From NCBI RefSeq assembly GCF_000429705.1, contig NZ_KE386941.1:434001-498000 (forward strand): a DNA stretch of 64,000 nt, written 5' to 3'. This document shows positions 17,752-26,949 of this stretch, in pieces. The position numbers were made by a program, and so were the translations under genes. Position 1 is the stretch's first letter. Each line of letters begins with the position of its first letter. The notes below the pieces were generated by a model, which saw nothing but the letters and a program-made list of their open reading frames with translations, ran no database searches and was not told the origin of the DNA. The DNA is from Alteribacter aurantiacus DSM 18675. GTDB lineage: Bacteria > Bacillota > Bacilli > Bacillales > Salisediminibacteriaceae.

Positions 17752-17819
17752 TTGACAACAAGAAATGAAGTTTGGTACTTTATATTATAGATTTAGCACT
17801 CGGTCCAAGTGAGTGCTAA
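17752..17819 (+). promoter_or_regulatory. CIRCE operator and promoter region of the hrcA operon
   Basis: A perfect CIRCE inverted repeat, TTAGCACTC-N9-GAGTGCTAA, lies at 17793-17819, 16 bases before the hrcA start. HrcA binds this element and represses the class I heat-shock genes. TTGACA at 17752-17757 is a strong -35 box. The matching -10 is unclear, with TACTTT 18 bases on or the AT-rich TATATTATAG further downstream. Confidence 0.95.
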
Positions 17820-17834
17820 CAGGGAGGGATGTTC

Positions 17835-18869
17835 ATGCTCACAGAGAGACAGTTGCTTATATTGAAGGCGATTATTGACGATTATGTTTGTCATGCAGAA
17901 CCGGTGGGATCCCGTAGTGTTTCCAAAAGGGAAGATATGAACTTCAGCCCTGCTACGATCCGAAATGAGATGGCAGACCTTGAAGAGCTAGGATTCCTAG
18001 AGAAACCACACAGCTCTGCAGGTAGGATCCCGTCTCAAAAAGGGTATCGATATTTCGTAGATCATATGTTGTCTCCTACGATGCTTACGAAAAACGAAGT
18101 AGCTGACATTCGTTTGATGTATGAGGAGCAGTTCGTTGAATTTGAAAAGTTGATTCAACAAAGCGCAAAAATATTGTCAAGCCTTACAAGTTACACATCG
18201 ATTGTACTTGGGCCGGAGTTGTTTGAGTCTACACTCAAGCAAATACAACTTGTACCTATATCAAAAGACAGCGCCGTAGCCATTATCGTTACGGATACGG
18301 GTCACGTTGAGAACCAAACGGTAACTGTACCAGGTGGCTTTGATGTTAGGGAAATCGAGAAAATTGTGAACATCTTAAATGATAAACTTCAAGGTGTGCC
18401 CCTCATTCATTTGAGGCATAAACTCTCCACCGAAATTAGAAAGGTCCTAAGTAAATACGTCGATCAGTACGATCAAACAATGGAGATGCTCAATCAGATG
18501 TTTCGTCAATCTCATAACGAAAAAGTGTTTTATGCAGGGAAGACGAACATTTTGACACAGCCTGAGTTTAATGATGTGAATCGGGTAAGGGACCTGTTCA
18601 ATATTTTTGAAGAAGATCAATTAATTTCAAAGCATTTTCGTTCCGAGCAACATGGAATGAAGATTAAAATAGGTGAAGAAAATGAGTTTGCACCGTTCGA
18701 TGACTGTTCGATCATCACAGCTACGTATTCGATTGACGGCAAACATCTTGGTACCGTAGGAGTTCTAGGACCTACAAGAATGGAGTACCAGCGGGTCGTT
18801 GGTGTTCTTGACTTCTTTTCCAAAGATTTGACAAAGGTCCTTACAAAACGGTATCAAAACAACAATTAA
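17835..18869 (+). CDS. hrcA: Heat-inducible transcription repressor HrcA
   Basis: Repressor of class I heat-shock operons, needing GroEL for full activity. It has 344 residues. An N-terminal winged helix starts MLTERQLLIL and includes SPATIRNEMADLEELGFL (about 38-55); GAF-like and dimerisation regions follow. An ATG at 17829 is only one base after the AGGGAGGG site, so the ATG at 17835 is preferred; it also matches the B. subtilis N-terminus. It controls its own operon through the CIRCE box. Confidence 0.96.
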   Translation: MLTERQLLILKAIIDDYVCHAEPVGSRSVSKREDMNFSPATIRNEMADLEELGFLEKPHSSAGRIPSQKGYRYFVDHMLSPTMLTKNEVADIRLMYEEQFVEFEKLIQQSAKILSSLTSYTSIVLGPELFESTLKQIQLVPISKDSAVAIIVTDTGHVENQTVTVPGGFDVREIEKIVNILNDKLQGVPLIHLRHKLSTEIRKVLSKYVDQYDQTMEMLNQMFRQSHNEKVFYAGKTNILTQPEFNDVNRVRDLFNIFEEDQLISKHFRSEQHGMKIKIGEENEFAPFDDCSIITATYSIDGKHLGTVGVLGPTRMEYQRVVGVLDFFSKDLTKVLTKRYQNNN

Positions 18870-18877
18870 CGGAAATA

Positions 18878-18906
18878 TTGACAAATGTATGAATCGGTAT
18901 TATTCT
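18878..18906 (+). promoter_or_regulatory. Possible internal sigma-A promoter before grpE
   Basis: TTGACA (18878-18883), exactly 17 bases, TATTCT (18901-18906), in the 135-base gap after hrcA. It carries no CIRCE element, so it could give basal grpE-dnaK expression independent of HrcA. Confidence 0.5.
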
Positions 18907-19004
18907 CGCATATTGGGTAGAAGCATGTCTCTTTCACCGGCAGGCTGTTGGTGAGGGAGGCTGTTCCATGGATAAATGTTTATTTTACTTAGGAGGTGAA
19001 CGAT

Positions 19005-19577
19005 GTGGAACAAGAAAAGAAAACGAACACGATGGAAGAAGAAGTAGAACAAGTAAAAGAAAGTGATCAACCAGAAGAAGTTGAGGTTGAGGAAACTGAA
19101 GCAGAACTTGTAGACGAAGAGACTGAGGTTAATCAAGTCAAAGCACTTGAAGCCAAAGTTGAAGAACTTAACCAGCGTCTCGTTCGTAATCAAGCTGATT
19201 ATGATAACTTCCGCCGCCGCACCCGAAAAGAAAAAGAGGCGGATGCTAAATATAGAGCGCAGTCCCTCGCTGAAAAGCTCATCCCTGCTCTTGATAACTT
19301 TGAAAGAGCAATGATGGTTCAAGTAGATTCAGAAGATGGTAAGAGCCTACTTCAAGGAATGGAAATGGTTTATCGCCAAATGAAAGAAGCGCTTGAATCT
19401 GAAGGGATTACTGCAATTGAAACAGTAGGGGCTCCATTTGATCCTCATTACCATCAAGCTGTAGCTCAAGCAGAGTCTGATGAGTATGATTCAAATGTGG
19501 TTGTTGAGGAAATGCAAAAGGGCTATATGCTAAAAGACCGTGTCATTAGACCAGCAATGGTTAAAGTAAACGCGTAG
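19005..19577 (+). CDS. grpE: Nucleotide exchange factor GrpE
   Basis: Co-chaperone that releases ADP from DnaK. It has 190 residues: a long acidic, disordered N-terminus, a coiled coil (about 40-85), the conserved NFRRRTRKEKE segment and a beta domain ending in KDRVIRPAMVKV. A GTG at 18996 overlaps the AGGAGGTG site; the GTG at 19005, 8 bases after it, is the likely start. The high acid content of the N-terminus would suit a salt-tolerant host, though this is only suggestive. Confidence 0.95.
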   Translation: MEQEKKTNTMEEEVEQVKESDQPEEVEVEETEAELVDEETEVNQVKALEAKVEELNQRLVRNQADYDNFRRRTRKEKEADAKYRAQSLAEKLIPALDNFERAMMVQVDSEDGKSLLQGMEMVYRQMKEALESEGITAIETVGAPFDPHYHQAVAQAESDEYDSNVVVEEMQKGYMLKDRVIRPAMVKVNA

Positions 19578-19609
19578 GACTACATACGTTTAAAATAGGA
19601 GGAATAACA

Positions 19610-21460
19610 ATGAGTAAAGTAATTGGTATTGACTTAGGTACAACAAACTCTTGTGTTGCTGTAATGGAAGGTGGAGAAGCTACCGTAATCCCGAACGCTG
19701 AGGGTAGCCGTACAACCCCATCTGTTGTTTCATTTAAAGACGGTGAGCGTCAAACAGGTGAAGTAGCAAAGCGTCAAATGATTACGAACCCGAACACGAT
19801 CGTTTCCATTAAGCGTCACATGGGAACGGACTATAAAGTAGAAGCGGAAGGAAAAGAGTATTCTCCACAAGAGATCTCTGCAATTATCCTTCAAAAGCTT
19901 AAGGAAGACGCTGAAGCTTACCTAGGTGAAAAAGTAACGAAAGCGGTTATTACTGTTCCTGCTTACTTTAACGACTCCCAGCGTCAAGCTACAAAAGATG
20001 CGGGTAAAATTGCAGGACTTGAAGTAGAGCGTATTGTAAACGAGCCAACAGCAGCGGCACTTGCTTACGGTTTTGAAAAGGAAGAAGATCAAACGATCCT
20101 TGTATATGACCTTGGTGGCGGAACGTTCGACGTTTCCATCCTTGAACTAGGTGATGGATTCTTCGAAGTACGCGCGACATCAGGAGATAACAAGCTTGGT
20201 GGAGATGACTTCGACCAAGTCATTATTGATTATTTAGTTGATGAATTCAAAAAAGAAAACGGCATTGATTTGGCAAAAGATAAAATGGCACTTCAACGCC
20301 TTAAAGATGCAGCTGAAAAAGCGAAGAAAGATCTTTCCGGTGTTTCTCAAACACAAATCTCTCTTCCATTCATCACAGCTGATGCATCAGGTCCTAAACA
20401 CTTAGAACTTACTCTATCTCGCGCGAAGTTTGAAGATATGAGTGCAGACCTAGTAGAAAGAACAATGGGACCTACTCGTCAAGCTATGAATGACGCTGGT
20501 CTATCACCAAATGAAATTGACAAAATTGTTCTTGTAGGTGGATCTACTCGTATCCCAGCTGTTCAAGAAGCAATCAAAAAAGTAACTGGAAAAGACCCTC
20601 ACAAAGGGGTTAACCCTGATGAAGTTGTAGCCCTTGGTGCTGCAGTTCAAGCAGGTGTATTAACAGGAGACGTAAAAGACGTTGTCCTTCTTGACGTAAC
20701 TCCACTATCTCTAGGAATTGAAACGATGGGTGGCGTATTTACGAAGCTGATCGACCGAAACACTACAATTCCAACAAGTAAATCTCAAACGTTCTCCACA
20801 GCTGCTGATAACCAGCCATCTGTAGACATCCACGTTCTTCAAGGTGAGCGTGAAATGGCTGCAAACAACAAAACACTAGGTCGTTTCCAGCTTAACGATA
20901 TCCCACCAGCACCACGTGGCGTTCCACAAATCGAAGTATCTTTTGATATTGATGCGAACGGTATCGTAAATGTCCGTGCGAAAGACCTTGGAACAAACAA
21001 AGAGCAGTCCATCACAATTACGTCTTCTTCTGGCCTCGATGAAAATGAAATTGAGCGTATGGTAAAAGAAGCGGAAGAAAATGCTGAAGCAGACAAGAAG
21101 CGTCGTGAAGAAGTAGATCTACGTAACGAAGCGGATCAGCTTGTCTTTACTACAGACAAAACGATCAAAGAGCTTGGTGATAGCGTAGAACAAGAAGATA
21201 AGGACAAAGCGGAAGCTGCAAAAGAAAAAGTACAAGAAGCTCTAAAAGGCGACGACATCGAAGCAATCCGTTCTGCAAAAGACGAGTTGCAGGAAATTGT
21301 TCAACAGCTTTCCACAAAGATGTATGAGCAAGCAGCACAACAAGCTCAGGCACAGCAGGAAGCTGAAGGCCAAGATGGTGCTGAAGGTTCAAAGCAAGAC
21401 GACGACAACGTTGTTGATGCTGAATACGAAGAAGTGAACAACGAAGATAACAAGCAGTAA
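19610..21460 (+). CDS. dnaK: Molecular chaperone DnaK (Hsp70)
   Basis: ATP-dependent chaperone of 616 residues. It starts MSKVIGIDLGTTNSC. The nucleotide-binding domain shows the phosphate loops DLGTTNS and DLGGGTFD and the adenosine motif VGGSTRIP. The substrate-binding domain starts near 360 and the helical lid ends in an acidic Gln-rich tail. There is one long Gram-positive-type deletion in the N-terminal lobe, as usual in Bacillus. AGGAGGAATAAC precedes the ATG. It is part of the HrcA-controlled operon and is followed by a terminator. Confidence 0.98.
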   Translation: MSKVIGIDLGTTNSCVAVMEGGEATVIPNAEGSRTTPSVVSFKDGERQTGEVAKRQMITNPNTIVSIKRHMGTDYKVEAEGKEYSPQEISAIILQKLKEDAEAYLGEKVTKAVITVPAYFNDSQRQATKDAGKIAGLEVERIVNEPTAAALAYGFEKEEDQTILVYDLGGGTFDVSILELGDGFFEVRATSGDNKLGGDDFDQVIIDYLVDEFKKENGIDLAKDKMALQRLKDAAEKAKKDLSGVSQTQISLPFITADASGPKHLELTLSRAKFEDMSADLVERTMGPTRQAMNDAGLSPNEIDKIVLVGGSTRIPAVQEAIKKVTGKDPHKGVNPDEVVALGAAVQAGVLTGDVKDVVLLDVTPLSLGIETMGGVFTKLIDRNTTIPTSKSQTFSTAADNQPSVDIHVLQGEREMAANNKTLGRFQLNDIPPAPRGVPQIEVSFDIDANGIVNVRAKDLGTNKEQSITITSSSGLDENEIERMVKEAEENAEADKKRREEVDLRNEADQLVFTTDKTIKELGDSVEQEDKDKAEAAKEKVQEALKGDDIEAIRSAKDELQEIVQQLSTKMYEQAAQQAQAQQEAEGQDGAEGSKQDDDNVVDAEYEEVNNEDNKQ

Positions 21461-21481
21461 TGTCAATCGCGTGTTGAAACG

Positions 21482-21518
21482 AAGTCAAAGTCAAGGGCTC
21501 CTTGGCTTTGACTTTTTA
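21482..21518 (+). terminator. Terminator between dnaK and dnaJ
   Basis: Imperfect stem AAGTCAAAGTCAAGG / CCTTGGCTTTGACTT with a TTTTT tail. It would reduce read-through to dnaJ. TTGCAG-N18-TAAGAT at 21549-21578 is a weak candidate for a separate dnaJ promoter. Confidence 0.8.
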
Positions 21519-21612
21519 CACGTATGGGGTATTTTGACCTGAAGCGTATTGCAGGAATACCCTAGTGAGTGTTAAGATAATCGTTATGGATTAGCAGTCG
21601 GGAGTGGATACG

Positions 21613-22737
21613 ATGAGCAAAAAAGACTTTTATGATGTACTCGGTGTTTCTCAAGATGCATCTGATGCAGATATAAAAAAGGCGTACCGGAAGCTTGCAC
21701 GTCAATATCATCCGGACGTTAACAAAGAAGCAAACGCTGAGGATAAGTTCAAAGAAGTTAAAGAAGCGTATGACACATTAAGTGACTCTCAAAAACGTGC
21801 TCACTATGATCGATTTGGTCATACTGATCCGAATCAATTCGGAGGCGGTGGAGCCGGTGCCGGTGACTTTGGCGGTTTTGGTGACATCTTTGACATGTTC
21901 TTTGGTGGTGGAGGCAGACGTGACCCGAATGCACCTCGTCAAGGATCGGATCTTCAGTACACGATGACGTTGGAATTCAAAGAAGCCGTCTTCGGAAAAG
22001 AGATGGACATTGAGATCCCTCGAGAAGAAACGTGTGAGACGTGTCACGGGTCAGGTGCCAAACCCGGAACGAAACCGGAAACGTGTAAGCACTGTGGTGG
22101 CGCAGGGCAACTTAATGTTGAGCAAAACACACCGTTCGGTCGTGTTGTTAATCGCCGTGTGTGTAACCAATGTAGCGGTACAGGTCAAATGATTAAAGAC
22201 AAGTGTCGAACATGTGGTGGGCAAGGAAAAGTGAAGAAGCGCAAGAAAATTCACATTAAAATCCCAGCAGGTGTCGATACAGGTCAACAAATCCGTGTTG
22301 CTGGTCAAGGAGAGCCTGGAGTGAACGGGGGGCCTGCCGGTGACTTGTTCGTCGTGTTCAACGTAAGGCCTCATGAATTCTTCAAACGTGATGGCGATGA
22401 TCTTTATTGTGAAATGCCGTTAACGTTTGTTCAAGCAGCATTAGGAGACGAAATTGAAGTGCCGACACTCAAAGGGAAAGTAAAGCTTAAAATCCCTGCA
22501 GGTACTCAAACCGGAACGGACTTCCGTCTAAAAGGGAAAGGTGTTCCAAACGTTCGAGGAGCCGGTCAAGGAGACCAGCATATTCGCGTTCGCGTCATTA
22601 CACCTAAAAACTTGAACGACAGTCAAAAAGACATTCTTCGTCAATTTGCGGAAGAGAGCGGAACAGAAGTACCTGATGAACAAAACGATAACTTCTTTGC
22701 AAAAGCAAAGCGGGCATTTAAAAATTTTGGCGAGTAA
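21613..22737 (+). CDS. dnaJ: Co-chaperone DnaJ (Hsp40)
   Basis: Type I J-protein of 374 residues that stimulates the DnaK ATPase and presents substrates. The order is J domain with HPD at 33-35, Gly/Phe-rich linker (about 70-105), four zinc-finger repeats (CETCHGSG, CKHCGGAG, CNQCSGTG, CRTCGGQG) and the C-terminal substrate domains. A GTG at 21604 is in frame, but GGAGTGG places the start at the ATG at 21613. It sits downstream of the dnaK terminator. Confidence 0.97.
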   Translation: MSKKDFYDVLGVSQDASDADIKKAYRKLARQYHPDVNKEANAEDKFKEVKEAYDTLSDSQKRAHYDRFGHTDPNQFGGGGAGAGDFGGFGDIFDMFFGGGGRRDPNAPRQGSDLQYTMTLEFKEAVFGKEMDIEIPREETCETCHGSGAKPGTKPETCKHCGGAGQLNVEQNTPFGRVVNRRVCNQCSGTGQMIKDKCRTCGGQGKVKKRKKIHIKIPAGVDTGQQIRVAGQGEPGVNGGPAGDLFVVFNVRPHEFFKRDGDDLYCEMPLTFVQAALGDEIEVPTLKGKVKLKIPAGTQTGTDFRLKGKGVPNVRGAGQGDQHIRVRVITPKNLNDSQKDILRQFAEESGTEVPDEQNDNFFAKAKRAFKNFGE

Positions 22738-22764
22738 ATCATCCTTTGGGGAGCTGGTAGAAAA

Positions 22765-23700
22765 ATGAAATGGTCTGAAATTAGTATTCATACAACACAA
22801 GAAGCGGTGGAGCCTGTTAGTAACATTATGCACGAAGCAGGAGCCAGTGGCGTTGTTTTGGAAGACCCGGGTGATCTTACTCGGGAGTGGGATACAACTT
22901 ATGGTGAGGTCTACCAGCTTTCCCCTGATGATTACCCGACTGAAGGTGTCATTCTTAAAGCTTATTTACCTGTTAACAGCTTTCTTGGAGAAACAGTTGA
23001 TGAGATTAAAGAGGCAATTAACAACCTTGTCGTTCATGATATAGACTTGGGTCAAAATACCGTGACCGTGAGTGAAGTGAACGAGGCAGAATGGGCGACA
23101 GCTTGGAAAAAGTATTATAAGCCAGTCAAAGTGTCCAATAAAATCACGATCACCCCTACATGGGAAGAGTATGAAAGAGTTTCTGATGATGAACTCATCA
23201 TTGAACTCGATCCAGGTATGGCGTTTGGCACAGGCACACACCCAACAACGGTTTTGTGTATTCAAGCTTTGGAAAAATACATGAACGAAGGGGACCGTGT
23301 TCTGGATGTTGGAACAGGATCCGGTGTCCTTAGTATCGCTTGTGCTAAGTTAGGTGCAAAGGAAGTTTTGGCTTTGGACTTGGATGAAGTTGCGGTTAAT
23401 TCCGCGCGAATCAATACGAAGTTGAATAAAGTTCAAGATGTGGTCACCGTCAAACAAGGTAACTTACTGGAGGGCGTTCAAGAAAAGCCTGAGTTAATTG
23501 TAGCTAACATTTTAGCGGAAGTGATCGTTCGTATGACCGATGACGCATTTGAACAGCTACAACCAGGGGGCACATTAATTACTTCTGGAATCATTAAGGG
23601 TAAAAAAGAACTAGTCAAAGACAGCTTGATTAATAGTGGATTTACCATTTCAGAAACAATTGAGATGGAAGATTGGCTATCCATTGTAGCTAAAAAGTAA
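22765..23700 (+). CDS. prmA: Ribosomal protein L11 methyltransferase
   Basis: SAM-dependent methyltransferase that trimethylates ribosomal protein L11. It has 311 residues. The N-terminal substrate-recognition domain is followed by GMAFGTGTHPTT and the motif I LDVGTGSGVLSIACAKLGA (about 177-195). NILAEV is the catalytic NILA motif. It starts 27 bases after dnaJ and is followed 18 bases later by rsmE, the usual Bacillus order. Confidence 0.96.
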   Translation: MKWSEISIHTTQEAVEPVSNIMHEAGASGVVLEDPGDLTREWDTTYGEVYQLSPDDYPTEGVILKAYLPVNSFLGETVDEIKEAINNLVVHDIDLGQNTVTVSEVNEAEWATAWKKYYKPVKVSNKITITPTWEEYERVSDDELIIELDPGMAFGTGTHPTTVLCIQALEKYMNEGDRVLDVGTGSGVLSIACAKLGAKEVLALDLDEVAVNSARINTKLNKVQDVVTVKQGNLLEGVQEKPELIVANILAEVIVRMTDDAFEQLQPGGTLITSGIIKGKKELVKDSLINSGFTISETIEMEDWLSIVAKK

Positions 23701-23718
23701 AGATAAAAGGTGATGACT

Positions 23719-24471
23719 GTGCAACGGTATTTTTTGGAGGATACGCAATTCGATGACAACTATGTTATTATAGCGGGTGATGACGCAAAGCACATCCAAA
23801 AAGTCATGAGAATGAATGAGGGTGACAACGTGATCTGCTGTAACCAGTCAGGTGATTGTTTTTTGTCTGCGATTGAAGAGATGACCCTAACCGAGGTTCG
23901 GGCATCGATTCAACAGATAGAAGAGCGATCAAGTGAAATGCCGGTGCACGTTACCATCGCCTGTGGTTTAACAAAAGCTGACAAGCTTGAATGGGTCATT
24001 CAAAAAGGGACCGAGATGGGGGCCTTTTCCTATATCCCCTTTGAAGCAGATCGTTCAGTTGTTAAACTAGACCCCAAAAAAGCAGTCAAGAAACAGGACC
24101 GTTGGAACAAGATTGCCAAAGAAGCAGCAGAGCAATCCCACCGTCAGCGTATTCCTTTCGTTTATAAACCGGAGAGTTTTAAACAGTTGACTTCACGGAT
24201 TGAGGCGTTTGACCACGTTTTGGTTGCTTATGAAGAAGAAGCCAGAAACGATGAGAAAAGCCGCTTGGTTGACACTCTTGCAAAGGTGGAAGAAAAAGAT
24301 ACGATTCTTCTTATTGTAGGTCCGGAAGGCGGTTTTTCTGATCGGGAAATCGAAGGGTTTATTCAAGCCGGGGCCCATCCCTGTGCTTTGGGTCCGCGCA
24401 TTTTAAGAGCCGAAACAGCACCTTTGTATGCTCTATCGGCCATTTCTTATCATATTGAATTATTGAGGTGA
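23719..24471 (+). CDS. rsmE: 16S rRNA m3U1498 methyltransferase RsmE
   Basis: SPOUT-class methyltransferase acting on U1498 of 16S rRNA. It has 250 residues: an N-terminal PUA-like domain and a C-terminal knot with LIVGPEGGFSDREI, then LGPRILRAETAPLYAL. In-frame GTG and ATG codons at 23710 and 23713 overlap the AAAGGTGA site. The GTG at 23719, giving an MQRYF start, fits both the site and the family. Confidence 0.95.
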   Translation: MQRYFLEDTQFDDNYVIIAGDDAKHIQKVMRMNEGDNVICCNQSGDCFLSAIEEMTLTEVRASIQQIEERSSEMPVHVTIACGLTKADKLEWVIQKGTEMGAFSYIPFEADRSVVKLDPKKAVKKQDRWNKIAKEAAEQSHRQRIPFVYKPESFKQLTSRIEAFDHVLVAYEEEARNDEKSRLVDTLAKVEEKDTILLIVGPEGGFSDREIEGFIQAGAHPCALGPRILRAETAPLYALSAISYHIELLR

Positions 24472-24478
24472 AGATTCC

Positions 24479-25822
24479 ATGCCTTCAGTAGCTTTTCATA
24501 CATTAGGCTGTAAAGTAAACCATTATGAAACAGAGGCCATCTGGCAATTATTCAAGTCGGAAGGTTACGAGAAAACAGATTTTGACCAAACGTCGGATGT
24601 TTACGTGATTAACACATGTACCGTTACAAATACCGGAGATAAAAAAAGCCGTCAAGTGATTCGACGAGCGATTCGAAAAAATCCTGAAGCGGTTATCTGT
24701 GTAACTGGATGTTACGCTCAAACATCTCCTGCTGAAATTATGGCGATTCCAGGAGTTGATATTGTAGTCGGGACGCAAGACCGCCACAAAATGATTCCTT
24801 ACATTGAACAATTCCGCGAAGAACGGGAGCCTATTAACGGTGTTGGAAACATTATGAAAACCCGTGTATACGAAGAATTGGATGTTCCTGCGTTTACGGA
24901 CCGCACCCGTGCTTCATTGAAGATCCAAGAAGGGTGTAATAACTTTTGTACTTTTTGTATTATTCCGTGGGCGAGAGGACTTCTTCGCTCAAGAAAACCC
25001 GAGGATGTGCTATCACAAGCCCGTCAGCTAGTTGACGCTGGGTATAAAGAGATCGTCCTCACAGGAATTCATACTGGCGGGTACGGTGAAGACTTCAAAG
25101 ATTACAGCCTTGCAGACTTGCTCCTTGAACTTGAAAAAGTGGAAGGGTTAAAGCGTATTCGTATCTCCTCAATTGAAGCGAGCCAAATTACGGATCGTGT
25201 AATTGAAGTTATCGATCAATCGGAAAAGATTGTAAGGCATCTTCATGTTCCTCTTCAATCTGGTTCAGATACGGTACTTAAACGAATGCGAAGAAAATAT
25301 ACAAACGAGTTTTTTGCAGAGCGTGTGGGAAGACTTCACAAAGCTCTTCCAGGGCTTGCGGTTACTACCGATGTAATCGTTGGCTTCCCTGGTGAAACCG
25401 ATGAAGAATATCAAGAAACGTATGATTTCATTCGTGACTTGAAATTCTCGGAACTCCACGTGTTTCCTTACTCCAAACGTACAGGAACACCGGCTGCTCG
25501 TATGGAAGACCAAGTAGATGATAACGTGAAAAACGATCGTGTTCATCGCTTGATCGAACTTTCCAATCAACTTGCAAAAGAATATGCTTCCACATTTGAA
25601 GATGATGTTCTTGAAATGATTCCGGAAGAAAAAGCGAGTGAAGGAGACCTTCTTGTTGGATATACGGACAACTACATGAAGGTAAAGGTAGAAGGATCAG
25701 AAGACTTAATTGGTGAGATTGTAAAAGTTAAAATTACCAAAGCAGGCTACCCGTATAACGAAGGTCAATTCGTACGTGTTGTTAAAGACGATGCGAAAAC
25801 AGCCATCGTAGCAGGCGACTGA
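24479..25822 (+). CDS. mtaB: tRNA t6A37 methylthiotransferase MtaB
   Basis: Adds a methylthio group to t6A at position 37 of tRNAs reading ANN codons (B. subtilis YqeV). It has 447 residues. The MTTase domain cysteines lie in LGCKVN, NTCTVT and TGCYAQ. The radical SAM cluster motif CNNFCTFC is near residue 150, and a TRAM domain ends the protein. It starts 7 bases after rsmE and closes the operon before a strong terminator. Confidence 0.95.
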   Translation: MPSVAFHTLGCKVNHYETEAIWQLFKSEGYEKTDFDQTSDVYVINTCTVTNTGDKKSRQVIRRAIRKNPEAVICVTGCYAQTSPAEIMAIPGVDIVVGTQDRHKMIPYIEQFREEREPINGVGNIMKTRVYEELDVPAFTDRTRASLKIQEGCNNFCTFCIIPWARGLLRSRKPEDVLSQARQLVDAGYKEIVLTGIHTGGYGEDFKDYSLADLLLELEKVEGLKRIRISSIEASQITDRVIEVIDQSEKIVRHLHVPLQSGSDTVLKRMRRKYTNEFFAERVGRLHKALPGLAVTTDVIVGFPGETDEEYQETYDFIRDLKFSELHVFPYSKRTGTPAARMEDQVDDNVKNDRVHRLIELSNQLAKEYASTFEDDVLEMIPEEKASEGDLLVGYTDNYMKVKVEGSEDLIGEIVKVKITKAGYPYNEGQFVRVVKDDAKTAIVAGD

Positions 25823-25855
25823 TTGTTATAATAAGTATGGGATAAAAGCAACGTA

Positions 25856-25894
25856 AAAAGGGTTCTGATCATCTAGAATGATTAGAGCCCTTTT
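25856..25894 (+). terminator. Terminator after mtaB
   Basis: Stem AAAAGGGTTCTGATCAT / ATGATTAGAGCCCTTTT (two mismatches or wobbles) around CTAGA. Confidence 0.85.
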
Positions 25895-25970
25895 GTTATA
25901 TGGTCTTTTCTCATTGACGCAGCTAACTCCTATAATCAATTCCTGTGGAGATTTGCAAGCACCACTATGG

Positions 25971-26052
25971 AAAGCGAAGGCCCGTATGCTTCAATCACAA
26001 TTCTGGTGATGAAGGTAATAATGAAAAAGCAACAATCTATACCAAAACAGCC
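25971..26052 (+). repeat. About 82-bp direct repeat, copy 1
   Basis: Shares CGAAG-GCCCGTATGCTTCAA at one end and AATAATGAAAAAG plus AACAATCTATAC near the other with 28803-28884. The middle is less conserved. It lies in the same orientation as the other copy, 2.8 kb away, and does not form a gene. Confidence 0.7.
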
Positions 26053-26104
26053 ATAATAAAAAAAGTATGGTTATGTTTCTTTGAGGAAGCATAAGTTTTA
26101 GACT

Positions 26105-26134
26105 CTCGTCAAAAAATAATAAACATGCTATGAT
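26105..26134 (+). promoter_or_regulatory. Promoter for deoC
   Basis: Extended -10 TGCTATGAT (26126-26134) with a weak -35 (TCGTCA, 26105-26110) 18 bases upstream. It lies 62 bases before the start. Confidence 0.45.
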
Positions 26135-26195
26135 TATGTTTGGACAGATGAGTGGTACGTACATCTATTACATATTGAAAGAGAGTGTGAATAAC

Positions 26196-26870
26196 ATGAC
26201 ACAAAACCTTGCTCAATTAATCGACCATACGTTGCTTAAGCCAGAAGCGACAAAAGACCAGATTGTTAAACTTGCTGAAGAGGCAAAGGAATATACTTTC
26301 GCAAGTGTATGTGTAAACCCAACCTACGTTCAAACTGCTTATGAAGTATTAAAAGACACGCCTGATGTAAAAGTTTGTACAGTTATCGGATTCCCTCTTG
26401 GTGCATCCACACCGGAAACGAAAGCGTTTGAAACAAAAGACGCAATTGAAAAAGGTGCGACTGAAATTGATATGGTAATAAATGTAGGCGCTCTTAAAAG
26501 TGATGACCTTGACCTTGTAAAAAGGGATGTACAAGCAGTTGTAGATGCTGCAAAAGGAAAAGCTCTTACAAAAGTTATCATTGAAACAGCTCTTTTGACT
26601 GACGAGGAAAAGGTTAAAGCATGTGAGATTTCTGTTGAGGCAGGTGCGGATTTTGTAAAGACTTCCACTGGCTTTTCAACAGGTGGAGCGACAGTTGAAG
26701 ACATTGCTTTAATGAGAAAAACGGTTGGCCCGGATGTTGGTGTAAAAGCTTCTGGTGGCGTTCGTGATACTCAAACTACACTTGCCATGGTTGAAGCAGG
26801 AGCAACTCGTATCGGAGCGAGTGCAGGAATTGCAATTGTAAAAGGTGAAAAATCTGATTCAGACTATTAA
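26196..26870 (+). CDS. deoC: Deoxyribose-phosphate aldolase
   Basis: Class I aldolase splitting 2-deoxyribose 5-phosphate into glyceraldehyde 3-phosphate and acetaldehyde in deoxynucleoside breakdown. It has 224 residues. The Schiff-base lysine is Lys155 in FVKTSTGF; Asp92 (EIDMV) and the Lys in GVKASGG complete the site. The frame extends to 26130, but the ATG at 26196 starts the conserved domain. B. subtilis has deoC elsewhere, so its place here between mtaB and the Na/Pi transporter gene differs. It is a single gene with its own promoter and terminator. Confidence 0.95.
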   Translation: MTQNLAQLIDHTLLKPEATKDQIVKLAEEAKEYTFASVCVNPTYVQTAYEVLKDTPDVKVCTVIGFPLGASTPETKAFETKDAIEKGATEIDMVINVGALKSDDLDLVKRDVQAVVDAAKGKALTKVIIETALLTDEEKVKACEISVEAGADFVKTSTGFSTGGATVEDIALMRKTVGPDVGVKASGGVRDTQTTLAMVEAGATRIGASAGIAIVKGEKSDSDY

Positions 26871-26877
26871 TATATAT

Positions 26878-26917
26878 AAGATCCCGGTACCAAAAAAAGG
26901 TGCCGGGATCTTTTTTT
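26878..26917 (+). terminator. Terminator after deoC
   Basis: Stem AGATCCCGGTACC / GGTGCCGGGATCT with an A-rich loop and a TTTTTTT tail. Confidence 0.9.
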
Positions 26918-26949
26918 ACTGTTTCAAAAGCAGGGGCATAAAAAGCATG

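Larger units (their letters stand above)
25823..26195. other. Intergenic region between mtaB and deoC
   Basis: 373 bases. It contains the mtaB terminator, one copy of an about 82-bp direct repeat (25971-26052) and the deoC promoter. I see no small gene. Confidence 0.65.
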
